A DNA stretch of 64,000 nt from Mesorhizobium sp. WSM2240 (lineage in GTDB: Bacteria > Pseudomonadota > Alphaproteobacteria > Rhizobiales > Rhizobiaceae), in contig NZ_CP159255.1 of assembly GCF_040438645.1 (NCBI RefSeq), forward strand, positions 62,001 through 126,000, in the 5' to 3' direction. The notes under the pieces are model-generated. The model was given only the letters and a program-made list of their open reading frames with translations, searched no databases and had not been told where the DNA came from. Shown piece after piece: positions 1-10,020 of this stretch (position 1 is the first letter of the stretch; each line of letters begins with the position of its first letter). The translations under genes were made by a program, and so were the position numbers.

Positions 1-3000
1 CCCGAGGTGCTCGATCTGCGCTTCTCCGAACCCCTCGAAATGACCCATAGCGCGGTCACTTATGACCCGGGGGAACATCTCTATCAACGTCCGGGCGCCA
101 CGCTGCCCTGGGACAACGAGGTCGGGCAAGCGATCACGACGCTGCCTTCGGTCACATTGTTCGTCGGCGGGGTGGTCGGGAAGTCTCTCCGGCTCAGTGA
201 TGAGTCCTGGGGCGACGCGACGCTTCTGAACACGAGCGGCGAGGCGCTTGCGGCCGATATTCGCTATGATATCGCGCTGGCCGACGAGAGCTTTGCCCTT
301 GCCACCTTGCCGCCGCCCGACCCCGACCCCGAAGCGGCGACGGGTGAGCGCGGCGCAGCCTCTGCCGCGGAGACCGGCACGATGGGCGCAGTGTTCCGGC
401 CCGGGCCCTGGAACGCGCCCGGCGGCGACACGCCCGACAGCGCGTGGTTCCCCGTCTGGGTCGAGCGCAGCCGGCAGCTGGCGCTCGCCGCCGTCTACGA
501 CCGCCGGATGATCGCCGGTGAGAGTGGCGGTCCGGGCCGCCTGAAGAATCTCTTTGCCGAGACTGACTATCCCCTTGAGAAAGTCTCGCTTGAGATCGGT
601 CTCGGTCTTTCGGAACCGGAAGGCGAATACGAGGGGGACGAGACCGGTGTTCGGCTCGACTATGCTGGCCGGATGTCGCTTGAATTCATTGGCAGCCTCG
701 GCATGGGCACGATCGAACTGAACGGGCTCCCTAGCGCCGGCGATCTGATGGGTATCGCGGGGCAGTTTCCCCGGTCGGAAGATCACAGAGCCGAGGTGCA
801 GCTCGGCACCATGCAGGGTGATGCGCTGATCGGCGGGCTCTGGGATCAAGCCGGGTGGAAACTTGCGTATCAGCCGCAAGAACCGGCCGCGGAAAGCGTG
901 CGTTTTCGCAAGGCGACGCGCGAGGCCACCGAGATCGCGGGCGGTGACGTCAAGGTTCGTGGCCTCGATCAGATCTTTCTCGGTTCACTACGAAATACGC
1001 TGGATGTGCGGGTCGGCAGCGACGCCGCCGCCCCGCCCTTGCGGCTCTATTTCCGGGACGTACCTTTTGGCAGCACCCCCGGCGCGGGCGCGCAGCTGAC
1101 TGCGGATTTGCGCGACGCCTTCAGCCAGTCGGAAACCGGCTGGGACAGGGCGGCGAACGGGCTATCGCCTGACCTGAACCACCGGCTGGGCTTCGCCTGG
1201 TCGCTGAGCCAGGAGGGTGCCGGCGGCCATGTGCTGTTCGGCCCCTTCGCCTTCGAGCCTCTGGCGATGATCGGTGCGCTGATCGCCGACGGGACGGGCC
1301 GGCTTGAAGAAGCGCGGTTTGAGGGGCGGATCAAGTTGGTCGTACCCCGGCCCTCGGATATGGGAGGAGACACGGGCCTTGCCTTCCTCGAAGGGACGGG
1401 CAGCGCCACACTGACGATCGCGCGCGACGTGTACGGTGTCCTAACGGCAAGCTGCGCGGTTCCCGAACTCGACCTGCCGCTCAGCGATTCGCAAGCCGAG
1501 GATCGTTTCGTGGCCCGTTTTCGGGCGAGCGAGATCGTCCTTGGCGAAGGCGCCTCCTCCATTGAGGGGCAACTGGTGTTCCCGGTGGGCGAAGCCGAGG
1601 TCGCGGTCGACGTGACCGCCGACATGGCTCGTGTCGCAACTGCATCCACCCCGTCCCTGGTCAAGGCGGAGCTGGGCAGGCTCACCGTCGGAGAGGCAAG
1701 GCTGCGGCTTCCGCCCGTCAACTGGGCCGGAACGCTCTCGGTCGACCCTGTGACTGCCAGCGTGGGCATCTCCACCGCTTTCGGCGCTGAGAAGGGCCGC
1801 TATGTCATCCGGGAACGGTACAATCTGATCGAGCCGGGCCTGATGGCCGAGCATAGCGGGAGCATTCTGCAGATCTCCGGTCAGGAGCTTGCGCTCAGCC
1901 CGACGCTGACAACACGGCGCGACGACGACCCCCTGAGCGATCGGATGCTGGCCTTCAATTGGCAACTGCCAGTCGGGATCCTGCCCACACCGTTCTGCGG
2001 CGCGTTCGACGTGCTTGGCGGCGAAGGTGCGGCGCTGCTCCTTCTGGGCGAGTACATGTCCGACGGCTTCAAAGTCACCAGCGTCACGCACAGGGCGCGG
2101 CTTTCCGTCTCTGGTGAAGGTGCCACGCTGGAGTTGGTCTATCCCTCCTTCGATGACCGATCCGAGACGCCTTCGCGGGTGATGCTCAGCGGGCGGTTGG
2201 AGGTACGTAACCTGCACCGGTTCGCCAAGATGGATGTGACCGTCGACGGGGCGTATCTGACGGCGACGCTCAATTCGGCGGCACCGACATTCCAGCATGA
2301 CCTTGTAGCCCGCATCGAGGGCGCTCCGGTAACGCTCGAGGACCTGCACGAGGGTTGGCTTCGGCTTTCGGCCGCCGTCAACCATGAGCTCAGCGACGCG
2401 GCCGGCACCGATGCGAAGTGGACCAGCCACCAGCTGATCACCCTTTTCTCCGATCGCGGGTTGAAGGGCATCCTCACCGCGCTTCTCACCCAGCCGGGTG
2501 AAAGCGTTCTGACCCATGCAGGCACGCTCGGCGTGGACGTCACGGTCAAGGCGCATGTCGTCCGGTCCTGGGCGGCCATGCCCTACGGGCTCAACAAGGC
2601 GCAGGCCGAGGCGGTTTTGGCCTGGCTCGAGGCCGATGGCGGGCGCCGCTGTTTTCTGGAGGCCTCGGCCCATCACGTTCTGAGACCCACCGGCGAGGCA
2701 GCGCCGCTGAACCATCTACCGCTCCCAGCGATCGGCGCGTTCCAGGACCCTGCCGCCGATATCCCGCCGCCCTTCGACACGCTCGTGAACATCACGGACG
2801 ACGTGAAGCTGCGCCGGTCCAGTCGGCCCGGCGACGGTATTGAATTGCCGCCGCTCGACCCTGCTGTGGCGGCCCGGATCGACGCGCGACTCGCCGAGGC
2901 CCGCCAGGAGGCGCGGGCCGACCGCATCGATCTCGCGAGCGCCCTCTGGAAACGGCGGAGCGAGCCGAGGCCGCGAGCCCTGTTCCAGGGGCAGACCGAG

Positions 3001-5748
3001 GCCGAGGTCGATGCCGCATGGACCTGGAGCGACCCGGAGGAGTTTCTGGGCACGGCCGATGTCTCACTGCGCCTGTCGTATTGGAAAACCGAGGGTCCGG
3101 TGACAGCCTACACGCTTGCCCCGGGAACCTGGAGAGACGCGGATTTCGTCTCGAAGGAGCTGGTCGGAAAGACGCGCTCCCAAGACACGATCAAGACGAC
3201 CGCGGCCTATTTCAAGGCTTGGGAGATGTTGGGAAGCCCCGCGCAGCATCTTGTCCCGGGCAGCGACGACCGGGGGGCAGCATCAAATCACAAGGATCCG
3301 GCCGTGGGCGTCAGCGTTCGCGCGGCCAGCCGCGACAACAGCGAGATCACCGAGATTGCTCGCATCGTCCTGCCCGTGCGCGCGCTGTTCGACGATCCCG
3401 CGCAAGACGGAGATGACGATGGGGGCGCCGGCATTTCCATCCGGGCGCTGGAGATGGCACGCGCTAAGATCGGCAAATGGGCCAGAGACATTCTGGCGCG
3501 TGAGGCGCCATGGGCGGATGTAGCCCTTGTCGAGGCCGACAGGCTGGTCGGGACGGCGCCCTTTCCGTTGGTGATCATGAGCGTAGATAGTTCGTCGCCC
3601 GCGCAACGCCGCGTCAGGCGCGCCGCGCGAGCGTACCGGAAGGGTGCGCGACCCCAGCACCAGCGACTGGCGCACCCGCCGCGGCCTGCCGCACTCACCG
3701 CGGGCGCGGCGGAAGGCTATCTGCCGTTCCGCGCAGGCTCCGAGATCCTTACCGACGCCTTCGGTGCGCTGCGTTTGGAAGGGCAAACCGAGGTCGCGCT
3801 CACCGCCACTGCCGCGGTATCCGGCTTTGGCTTGGGCGCGACAGCGCAGCGCGTCGTTCCAGCCGAGAGGCTTGGCACTCATCAGGGCTTCTGGATCAGC
3901 GATCGTGAGACGATCGTCCCGCGCCCATTCGAAGCGTTGCCCTATCTCGAAGCCGATACCGTCGGGGTCGAGATTACGTTCGCCCTGCCGCCTGATCCGG
4001 CCACCGGTTTTCCAGTCGCGCTGGCTCCCGCGGCGTCAAGCGGACTTTATCCCAAGGCTGATCCCAAAGCGGGATCGAGCCCCCACCGGACCTATCATTT
4101 GCCGCCCTTGCAAATTCAGTCGCAGATCGGCGTCCGGTCCGGGGCCTGGAACACGCGCCGCATCGGGATAGACGAGGTCGAAGCCGATTCAACTGGCGGA
4201 CTTGCCGTTACACCTGCACCGCAGGCTCCCCTGATACAGCGCACTCCTAGGCCGGTGGAACTCGGCGTCAACGATCGGACCCGGGCCAGTGCTTTCGAGC
4301 CGAGACATTTTGATCTGGCCTCCGAACCGATGGCCATTCTCCACGACCGCGGGCAGCGCATCACCGACCCGCCGGACGAAGAAGAGCCCGATCCGGGCGG
4401 TTTCGGCGGCGAGGGAGAGACCGCGGTCTTCCTCGACGCGGCGCTGAAAGCGGGTCTCGACCGCCGGCCAAGAGGCCGTGGCGCTCTCATCGTGAAGCTA
4501 AAGGCGCCGAAATTCGCGCTGCTCGGGCCGGATTGGCAGGGCGAGATCACGCTAACGCGGGTGGCGGGTTTCGGTGCGCCGCCTCCGGACTGGTCTGTAA
4601 AGAGTGCCATCATACAGGTTGGCGAGAATTTGTATCTTGGTCAGGGCGATGGCTCGTTGACGGGGGGTGACGGCACGATCCAGCTCGTCGGATTCCGGAA
4701 GGGTGGACGGTCGCTTCTGACGGATCTGCTGGATTTGCCGGGTGCGACGCCTTTGACCCTGCGCGTGCTTCTGTCGGCACCCGGGATCGAGCGCCAGCTT
4801 GTCTTCGGGCTTTACAAGACGGGCGGCGAGGCACCTCTGGTAGACCGCGCCGCCTTCCTGCGCTTCGACGATCCCGCCTATAACGACCGGCTGACCGGCC
4901 TGCCCAAGCTCGACCGGGTGCCCATTCCCGGCACCACAGGCACGGAATTGGTGTTTCTCGGCGAGCGGAACGAGGTGACGCCAGGCGATTACCTGACGCT
5001 GGCCGCCGCGCTCGTTTCGACCGTACCGGGAAACAATCCGGAGGCAGAGTTCTTCGCGCTCGAGGAGGAGATCGACAAGCAGATTGTGCGAGTGTTGAGA
5101 CTTAGGCGCATTTCGGGCGGGGCACCCATACCGATGGCTATTCGCGCCGAACGGCGGCGGCCAGGCACAAACACGGCCGTTCAACTCGATCTGATCCCCC
5201 CAGATCCCAATGCGGAGGCAGATTTCGCGATCATGTCGCAATCGCTTTATCTTTATAAGATTAAGAATGTCGACGAGAACCTTGGCGAAAGGCCTTTGAT
5301 CGCAGGGGACCGGCTATCGATCCGCCTTGAACTTGGAGAGGGCGAGGCGAAGGAACAGGCGATCTTGCGCTTCGATGTGGTCGAGAAGCCCAGATTTCCC
5401 AGTAACCCGGCGGCCTTTGCGTTTAAAAGCTTTCTATGGGAGGATAAAAAACACGGGGCAGCGGCCGACAATTTGCGACGTCAGCTCTCGGTTCCGCTTT
5501 ACGCTCGGTTGGCCGAGCCCTCGGTCATTGAGCTTGTCGATCCGCGCGACATGCTGCGTGGCATCGTGCGCCGGAGAGCAATCTACTATTGGCGGGACTT
5601 CCTGCAACCGTCGGCCGATGGGCTCAACTGCCGCTTTGCTCTGATGAAGAGCGGCCGCACAGGCGCTACTTGGCTGCCGAACAGCATCGATGATGATTGG
5701 GCGCTCTTAGACTCTCCATCCGTGCAAACTTCAAGGTCCACTGACTGA
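1..5748 (+). CDS. Giant protein of unknown function (5' end outside window)
   Basis: An open frame of at least 1,913 residues runs from the left edge to a TGA at 5746-5748. The first in-frame start is a GTG at base 7, but the frame is open to the edge, so the protein is probably longer. The sequence is acidic, rich in short beta-strand-like stretches, and has a Pro/Asp-rich segment near residue 101 (PPPDPDPE). I see no signal peptide, membrane helix, P-loop or recognisable catalytic motif, and I do not recognise the family. The SLOG-fold gene starts about 30 bases downstream on the same strand, so the two may be co-transcribed. The frame is certainly coding: it is very long, has strong GC3 bias and every overlapping frame is broken. 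Confidence 0.85.
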   Translation, partial: PEVLDLRFSEPLEMTHSAVTYDPGEHLYQRPGATLPWDNEVGQAITTLPSVTLFVGGVVGKSLRLSDESWGDATLLNTSGEALAADIRYDIALADESFALATLPPPDPDPEAATGERGAASAAETGTMGAVFRPGPWNAPGGDTPDSAWFPVWVERSRQLALAAVYDRRMIAGESGGPGRLKNLFAETDYPLEKVSLEIGLGLSEPEGEYEGDETGVRLDYAGRMSLEFIGSLGMGTIELNGLPSAGDLMGIAGQFPRSEDHRAEVQLGTMQGDALIGGLWDQAGWKLAYQPQEPAAESVRFRKATREATEIAGGDVKVRGLDQIFLGSLRNTLDVRVGSDAAAPPLRLYFRDVPFGSTPGAGAQLTADLRDAFSQSETGWDRAANGLSPDLNHRLGFAWSLSQEGAGGHVLFGPFAFEPLAMIGALIADGTGRLEEARFEGRIKLVVPRPSDMGGDTGLAFLEGTGSATLTIARDVYGVLTASCAVPELDLPLSDSQAEDRFVARFRASEIVLGEGASSIEGQLVFPVGEAEVAVDVTADMARVATASTPSLVKAELGRLTVGEARLRLPPVNWAGTLSVDPVTASVGISTAFGAEKGRYVIRERYNLIEPGLMAEHSGSILQISGQELALSPTLTTRRDDDPLSDRMLAFNWQLPVGILPTPFCGAFDVLGGEGAALLLLGEYMSDGFKVTSVTHRARLSVSGEGATLELVYPSFDDRSETPSRVMLSGRLEVRNLHRFAKMDVTVDGAYLTATLNSAAPTFQHDLVARIEGAPVTLEDLHEGWLRLSAAVNHELSDAAGTDAKWTSHQLITLFSDRGLKGILTALLTQPGESVLTHAGTLGVDVTVKAHVVRSWAAMPYGLNKAQAEAVLAWLEADGGRRCFLEASAHHVLRPTGEAAPLNHLPLPAIGAFQDPAADIPPPFDTLVNITDDVKLRRSSRPGDGIELPPLDPAVAARIDARLAEARQEARADRIDLASALWKRRSEPRPRALFQGQTEAEVDAAWTWSDPEEFLGTADVSLRLSYWKTEGPVTAYTLAPGTWRDADFVSKELVGKTRSQDTIKTTAAYFKAWEMLGSPAQHLVPGSDDRGAASNHKDPAVGVSVRAASRDNSEITEIARIVLPVRALFDDPAQDGDDDGGAGISIRALEMARAKIGKWARDILAREAPWADVALVEADRLVGTAPFPLVIMSVDSSSPAQRRVRRAARAYRKGARPQHQRLAHPPRPAALTAGAAEGYLPFRAGSEILTDAFGALRLEGQTEVALTATAAVSGFGLGATAQRVVPAERLGTHQGFWISDRETIVPRPFEALPYLEADTVGVEITFALPPDPATGFPVALAPAASSGLYPKADPKAGSSPHRTYHLPPLQIQSQIGVRSGAWNTRRIGIDEVEADSTGGLAVTPAPQAPLIQRTPRPVELGVNDRTRASAFEPRHFDLASEPMAILHDRGQRITDPPDEEEPDPGGFGGEGETAVFLDAALKAGLDRRPRGRGALIVKLKAPKFALLGPDWQGEITLTRVAGFGAPPPDWSVKSAIIQVGENLYLGQGDGSLTGGDGTIQLVGFRKGGRSLLTDLLDLPGATPLTLRVLLSAPGIERQLVFGLYKTGGEAPLVDRAAFLRFDDPAYNDRLTGLPKLDRVPIPGTTGTELVFLGERNEVTPGDYLTLAAALVSTVPGNNPEAEFFALEEEIDKQIVRVLRLRRISGGAPIPMAIRAERRRPGTNTAVQLDLIPPDPNAEADFAIMSQSLYLYKIKNVDENLGERPLIAGDRLSIRLELGEGEAKEQAILRFDVVEKPRFPSNPAAFAFKSFLWEDKKHGAAADNLRRQLSVPLYARLAEPSVIELVDPRDMLRGIVRRRAIYYWRDFLQPSADGLNCRFALMKSGRTGATWLPNSIDDDWALLDSPSVQTSRSTD

Positions 5749-5780
5749 ATTGACTTGAGCGTATCAAGGAACAATTGACC

Positions 5781-6479
5781 ATGAACAATGCGAACATGCG
5801 TGCCCCGATTGTAGCAGTATTCGGCAGTAAAAAGTTTGTTTCCCATGCGAGGTCAATAGGTGAAAAGGTCTCTAACGCCGATGCGATTCTCCTGACTGGC
5901 GGAGACGGAGTGGACGATGGGAGCGTCAAAAACGCAGCAATCAAGGGTGCGAAAACAGCGGGCGGGCGTTGGATTGGAGTTCACAGGCATGCCTACAATG
6001 ACGGTTCGCGGGACCCAAGTTTGAAGGAAGAAAAGGCTGGGCTGATACTGGAGCCTGGTCTCGGTCACCGGCGAAACTACCTAGAGGCCTGCCTTTGCGA
6101 TGTTGCAATTGCGCTCAAGGGTGGCAAGGGAACCGTTTCGGAAATTTTCGCATGCGTGTTTCTGAGGAAACCTGTGATTCTCGTTGCTTGGGACGATCAT
6201 ATCGAGCCTGATTTTTGCTGGTTGATGGCCGATGAATACGCACCGAAGATCGACGCCCTGGACGAGAAAATAAAGGAGCTGGCGTCAGCCGGTTTGAGAG
6301 AAGATGCGATAATCCGGCTACCGGCCGAAACGCCCGCTGGTGAAATTGTGACAACGGCGCTCGCGCGCGTTGGGATGGAACGTCCGGGTCGGTTCCCCGC
6401 ATTCTTTGGGGACCGGTTCCGGCCCCTGTTCGATGCATTTGAGGCATTCACTGCTCAACGGACAGCAAAGCTCCCCTGA
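5781..6479 (+). CDS. SLOG/LOG-fold (lysine decarboxylase-like) nucleotide-binding protein
   Basis: A 232-residue protein with a Rossmann-like SLOG fold. It has a glycine-rich turn (LLTGGDG, about residues 37-43) and the family signature GGKGTVSE at 114-121, where LOG and TIGR00725-type proteins have GGxGT.xE. Members bind or hydrolyse nucleotides: LOG proteins release cytokinin bases, while other SLOG proteins act as sensors in conflict systems. The start is ATG 5781, preceded by AAGGA ten bases upstream; a TTG at 5775 is in frame but too close to that site. It follows the giant gene by 32 bases. The C-terminal 60 residues after the fold are not recognised. The substrate cannot be told from the sequence. 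Confidence 0.75.
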   Translation: MNNANMRAPIVAVFGSKKFVSHARSIGEKVSNADAILLTGGDGVDDGSVKNAAIKGAKTAGGRWIGVHRHAYNDGSRDPSLKEEKAGLILEPGLGHRRNYLEACLCDVAIALKGGKGTVSEIFACVFLRKPVILVAWDDHIEPDFCWLMADEYAPKIDALDEKIKELASAGLREDAIIRLPAETPAGEIVTTALARVGMERPGRFPAFFGDRFRPLFDAFEAFTAQRTAKLP

Positions 6480-6768
6480 TCTTCCGCCGATGGTCAGGTA
6501 TTCTGTGAGTATTCCGGCAGACTGACTTTATGGGCCTCGGTCACTGTGGAACAGTTCTCGACCGCGGCGGAGAATTTCGAACGCTACCGATGTTGAGGAG
6601 CAGCGGGAGGCTCTTCGTTTCCAAGAAACTTGCGCATACCGAGGAGTGGTTCCGGCCAATGTCGGGTTTCAGAATGAGACCTCCGCTTCGGAAGGTCGCG
6701 TTTTGGTCAACTAACGCAACAGCACGACGGGATCCGGATGACTGCACAGGGTCCGATTACTAACCTAG
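6480..6768. other. Intergenic, no gene seen
   Basis: About 290 bases lie between the SLOG gene and the 3' end of virD4, which converge. A 77-codon plus frame starts at 6530 but its composition (many Arg, Cys and Trp), the lack of a ribosome site and the absence of any family resemblance argue against a gene. I see no clear terminator hairpin. Confidence 0.4.
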
Positions 6769-8940
6769 CTAATCAATATCTTGCACGGCTGTCTCGAGAT
6801 CGCTCAAGCCGGCGTCTGCTTCCGATTTATTGGCCGCTTTCGCGGCGACCCTCGCCACCCGGCTAATCGCCTCCGCAATCTTCGCATGGGCTATCGATAC
6901 AGCATGGTTGCGCCCGGCGGCGCGCGTAATCGCAGCCAGGTCAGGCGTATTCCGAGGCATGGGTACCCGACCGGCTGATGGTTTAGGGTTCGCTGCAATG
7001 TAGGTCGTCACGGTGACCGGACGCGTTGGTGGGGGAGGGCGCCTGCCAGCCTTAGCCGCGAAAACCGCACCGCGCGGCCGCGTTAATGCTGGCGCCGCCT
7101 CATTCGCGCGCGCAAATCGTGGCGGAACCAACATGTCGCTAAAACCAGCACTCGGTTTTGGTGCTGCTTTCCGGCCGGCATCCGGTTCCTTGTCGACCTT
7201 GGCGGCCGCCGCTTTGAAGACCGGAAGCGGCATCCATGCACGTTTCGACAGCTCAGCGTCGGCAAAATAGAAATTGCGCGTGCCGAAAATTGCATGCGAA
7301 CCGCGAGGAAGGATGATGCATTTGTTGCGGCTCATGGTGCGGATCTCGTCGGGGCGCATCAAGGGCCGACGGACCTCCTTCACGTGCACGGTGCGCGCGT
7401 AATGCATGTCGAACATCGTCGCTTGGGTTTTGCTGACATCCTTCTGGACTTCGGTGCGCTCGCCCAGGGTGTCGGAGATGTATTTCAGGTCCTCCGCGTC
7501 TTGCGCGCCGAAAAACACCTGGACACGCGCGGAGTTGACCAGCGTTTTGCGGCCTTCCTCGCGATAGATGGTGTCCACCGACTTGAGAGACTGGACAAAG
7601 AACCAGGTCGGCACGCCATAGCCGCCGAGGATGGTGGCCGCTTCCATGACGTTTTCGAGTTTCCCGAGGTTCTGGAACTCGTCGAGCAAGATGAGGACAC
7701 GATGCTCACCCTGTTCGGGCATCTCTTTCGCCATATAGTTCATCAGCTGTGTAATCAGGACATTGAACAACGGCCCGATCGAGCGGATTTGCTCGATACG
7801 AAAGTCGAGATAGAGCGAGACCTTTTCGCGCTTGAGATTGCGGATGTCGAAGGTGCTCTTGTCGGTCGCGCGCAAAAGCCGCTCGTTCATGAACGGATTG
7901 AGACCCGTTCTCACGCTGCCGAACAGGCCGGAAAACTGCTTGTCCGACATTTCGGCGTAGCTGGCGAGCATCTGCAGCGTGTAGTCTGAAATCTCCTTCG
8001 CTTCCTCCTCGCGCAGTGCCTGAATCCATTCCAGGAACGGCCGGTCGGCGCCATTCATGATACGAAGCGCCTGACGCAGCGTTCGCTGGCTGTCCTGGAG
8101 GCGGGGCGTCTCCATGACGTAGGAGATCACGCCGGCAAAGAGCATGCGACCGTCGTCGACCCAATAGGTTTCGCCTGTCGTCGGGCGTGGAAACAGCGCA
8201 GCCGCGATGTTGCGAATGTCGATGTCGCGCTGGTCGCTGTCGAGGCTAATAAAATCGAGCGGATTATAGCATTCCGTCTCGCCTTTTTCGTCGGCCGGTG
8301 AGAACCGAATGACCTTGGAAAAGGTTGAGCGATAACCCGCTGTCGCCTGATAGGTCTCGCCCCGCATGTCGAGCACCACAAGCGAATCCGGCCAGAGCAG
8401 CGCATTCGGGATGATCAGGGCGGCACCCTTGCCCGATCGCGGCGGCCCGACGACGAAGCCGCCGACGTCGTCGCCATCGACCCATAGCTTTTTTCCGCCT
8501 GCGAGCTTCGGCTTGGTGAAGCGTCTCTTGTTGGAACCGCGCTGGGTGAACGCGCCGATGACGCTCACGAGATTGCCGCCCGCGCGGCCGATGAAGACGC
8601 CGCCTCGTTTCGTCAGGCCGGCCCGGTTGACTTCCGCCAAACTAAGAAATTTGGCATCGTTCGATGCCTTGCGCGTCATCAGCACGGCCATGACAGCCAG
8701 CACCATCACGCCAATGAGCGCCAGGCCGGCCGCATAGAGCGCCTGCTGATAGTGGCCGAGAATGGCGACATCGGCGTGGGCGCGGCGCAGTGTGGCAAAA
8801 GGATCCCGGTCGAGATCCTGAATCAGGGCGAAGGAGCCCGTCTCGTACCAATCGACGCCTGCATAGGCGATGGCGAAAAAAACAACGCCCACGGCCATGA
8901 CCATGAGCGTCACGACCAATCCCTTGATGACCTGCACCAT
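6769..8940 (-). CDS. virD4: VirD4/TraG-type IV coupling protein
   Basis: The inner-membrane coupling ATPase that brings substrate DNA-protein complexes to the type IV channel, 723 residues. Two N-terminal membrane segments are visible at about residues 8-29 and 67-89. Walker A is GPPRSGKG (166-173) and Walker B is LLDEFQNL (419-426), both typical of VirD4/TraG. The C-terminal 130 residues are Ala/Pro/Arg rich and low in complexity. ATG 8940 is preferred over the adjoining in-frame GTG at 8943. It is the last gene of the virB operon, 27 bases after the virB11 stop. Its presence in the operon shows that this is a conjugation system rather than a pure effector system. Confidence 0.95.
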   Translation of the reverse strand: MVQVIKGLVVTLMVMAVGVVFFAIAYAGVDWYETGSFALIQDLDRDPFATLRRAHADVAILGHYQQALYAAGLALIGVMVLAVMAVLMTRKASNDAKFLSLAEVNRAGLTKRGGVFIGRAGGNLVSVIGAFTQRGSNKRRFTKPKLAGGKKLWVDGDDVGGFVVGPPRSGKGAALIIPNALLWPDSLVVLDMRGETYQATAGYRSTFSKVIRFSPADEKGETECYNPLDFISLDSDQRDIDIRNIAAALFPRPTTGETYWVDDGRMLFAGVISYVMETPRLQDSQRTLRQALRIMNGADRPFLEWIQALREEEAKEISDYTLQMLASYAEMSDKQFSGLFGSVRTGLNPFMNERLLRATDKSTFDIRNLKREKVSLYLDFRIEQIRSIGPLFNVLITQLMNYMAKEMPEQGEHRVLILLDEFQNLGKLENVMEAATILGGYGVPTWFFVQSLKSVDTIYREEGRKTLVNSARVQVFFGAQDAEDLKYISDTLGERTEVQKDVSKTQATMFDMHYARTVHVKEVRRPLMRPDEIRTMSRNKCIILPRGSHAIFGTRNFYFADAELSKRAWMPLPVFKAAAAKVDKEPDAGRKAAPKPSAGFSDMLVPPRFARANEAAPALTRPRGAVFAAKAGRRPPPPTRPVTVTTYIAANPKPSAGRVPMPRNTPDLAAITRAAGRNHAVSIAHAKIAEAISRVARVAAKAANKSEADAGLSDLETAVQDID

Positions 8941-8967
8941 CACGCCCTCATACGTCGCCTTCTCAGA

Positions 8968-10020
8968 TCAGCCGAGGCGTTCGGCCTTTGTGAAAGTTAT
9001 CTCGCTCACCACGCGCCGGCCGGCATCTCGACGCGAGAGCTGGACGACGATCGGGATCACCTCTTTCAGGTAGTCCATGATCTCCTCGCGCGAGAGTTTC
9101 ACGCCGCCCTGCATGACCATCAGCGCCAGGCGCTCATAGGCGGCGCGCGCCGAATTGGCGTGTACTGTGGTCAACGATCCGGGGTGCCCCGTGTTGATCG
9201 CCTGCAGAAAAGAAAAAGCTTCCGCGCCGCGCAACTCGCCGAGCAACAATCGGTCCGGTCGCATACGCAACGACGCCTCGAGAAGGCTTTGCGCGTCGAC
9301 CTTCGCCAGGCCCTGGTCGCCCTTGGAGGAGAGTAGGGCCACGGTATTCCACGTGACGGGCTTCAGCTCGCGCGTGTCCTCGATGGTGATTATCCGTTCG
9401 CTCGGAGGAATGAGCTTTAGCAAGGCGTTCAGGAAGGTCGTCTTGCCGGTCGACGTGCCGCCCGAAACAACGATCGACACGCGATTCTTGACCGCATGCT
9501 CCAGAAATTTCATTGGATCGGAGCCGCCGATCAGCTCAACTAGTTCCGTTTCTTCTTCCGACAAGCCGAGCTCATTGCCCATACGCGTTTCTTCGAACGC
9601 GCCGCGCTTGGCGTAGTCGTCCACGGTCATGTCCATGATGACCTGCTTGCGGATCGAAATGGCGCCACCGTCCGGTGCTGCCGGCGGCAGCACGAATTGA
9701 ATGCGCTCGCCGCTGGGGAGTGCCGCCGACAAGATGGGCTTTTGCTCATTCACCTGTTGATTGGTTGAGCTGGCGACAAGTGTTGCGAGGTTGCGAATCC
9801 ATTTCTCGGTCAGCCTGACGTCAGAGATCCGTTCCATTTCCTCGGCGCCAAGCCGCTCGACAAAGATTTGGCCCGGCCTGTTGACGGAAAGCTCGGAAAC
9901 ATTGTCCTGCCGTAGAAGTTCGTGAAGGGGTTCCAGCTCCATTTCCAGAATCGGGAACTTAGCATATGGGCTCGATGAGGTAGCCGGCGAAGCAGTGGCC
10001 GGGTGTTTGATCATGGTCAT
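8968..10020 (-). CDS. virB11: VirB11 traffic ATPase
   Basis: A 350-residue hexameric ATPase of the GspE/VirB11 family that powers pilus assembly and substrate transfer at the cytoplasmic face. Walker A is GGTSTGKT (about 187-194), followed by the Asp box (IITIEDTREL), Walker B (LLLGELRG) and the His box (TGHPGSLTTVHANS). The chosen ATG (10018-10020) overlaps the virB10 stop as ATGA, which indicates translational coupling. An upstream in-frame extension of ten residues to 10050 would lie inside virB10 and is not needed. Length and motif order are normal for the family. Confidence 0.95.
   Translation of the reverse strand: MTMIKHPATASPATSSSPYAKFPILEMELEPLHELLRQDNVSELSVNRPGQIFVERLGAEEMERISDVRLTEKWIRNLATLVASSTNQQVNEQKPILSAALPSGERIQFVLPPAAPDGGAISIRKQVIMDMTVDDYAKRGAFEETRMGNELGLSEEETELVELIGGSDPMKFLEHAVKNRVSIVVSGGTSTGKTTFLNALLKLIPPSERIITIEDTRELKPVTWNTVALLSSKGDQGLAKVDAQSLLEASLRMRPDRLLLGELRGAEAFSFLQAINTGHPGSLTTVHANSARAAYERLALMVMQGGVKLSREEIMDYLKEVIPIVVQLSRRDAGRRVVSEITFTKAERLG

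Noticed and set aside
1441..2715. Long minus-strand open frame of 424 codons
   Set aside because: It lies wholly inside the giant plus-strand gene, has high Arg, Gly and His content, and is a normal antisense shadow in GC-rich DNA.
6530..6763. Possible 77-residue gene after the SLOG gene
   Set aside because: No ribosome site, odd composition, no resemblance to any family known to me.
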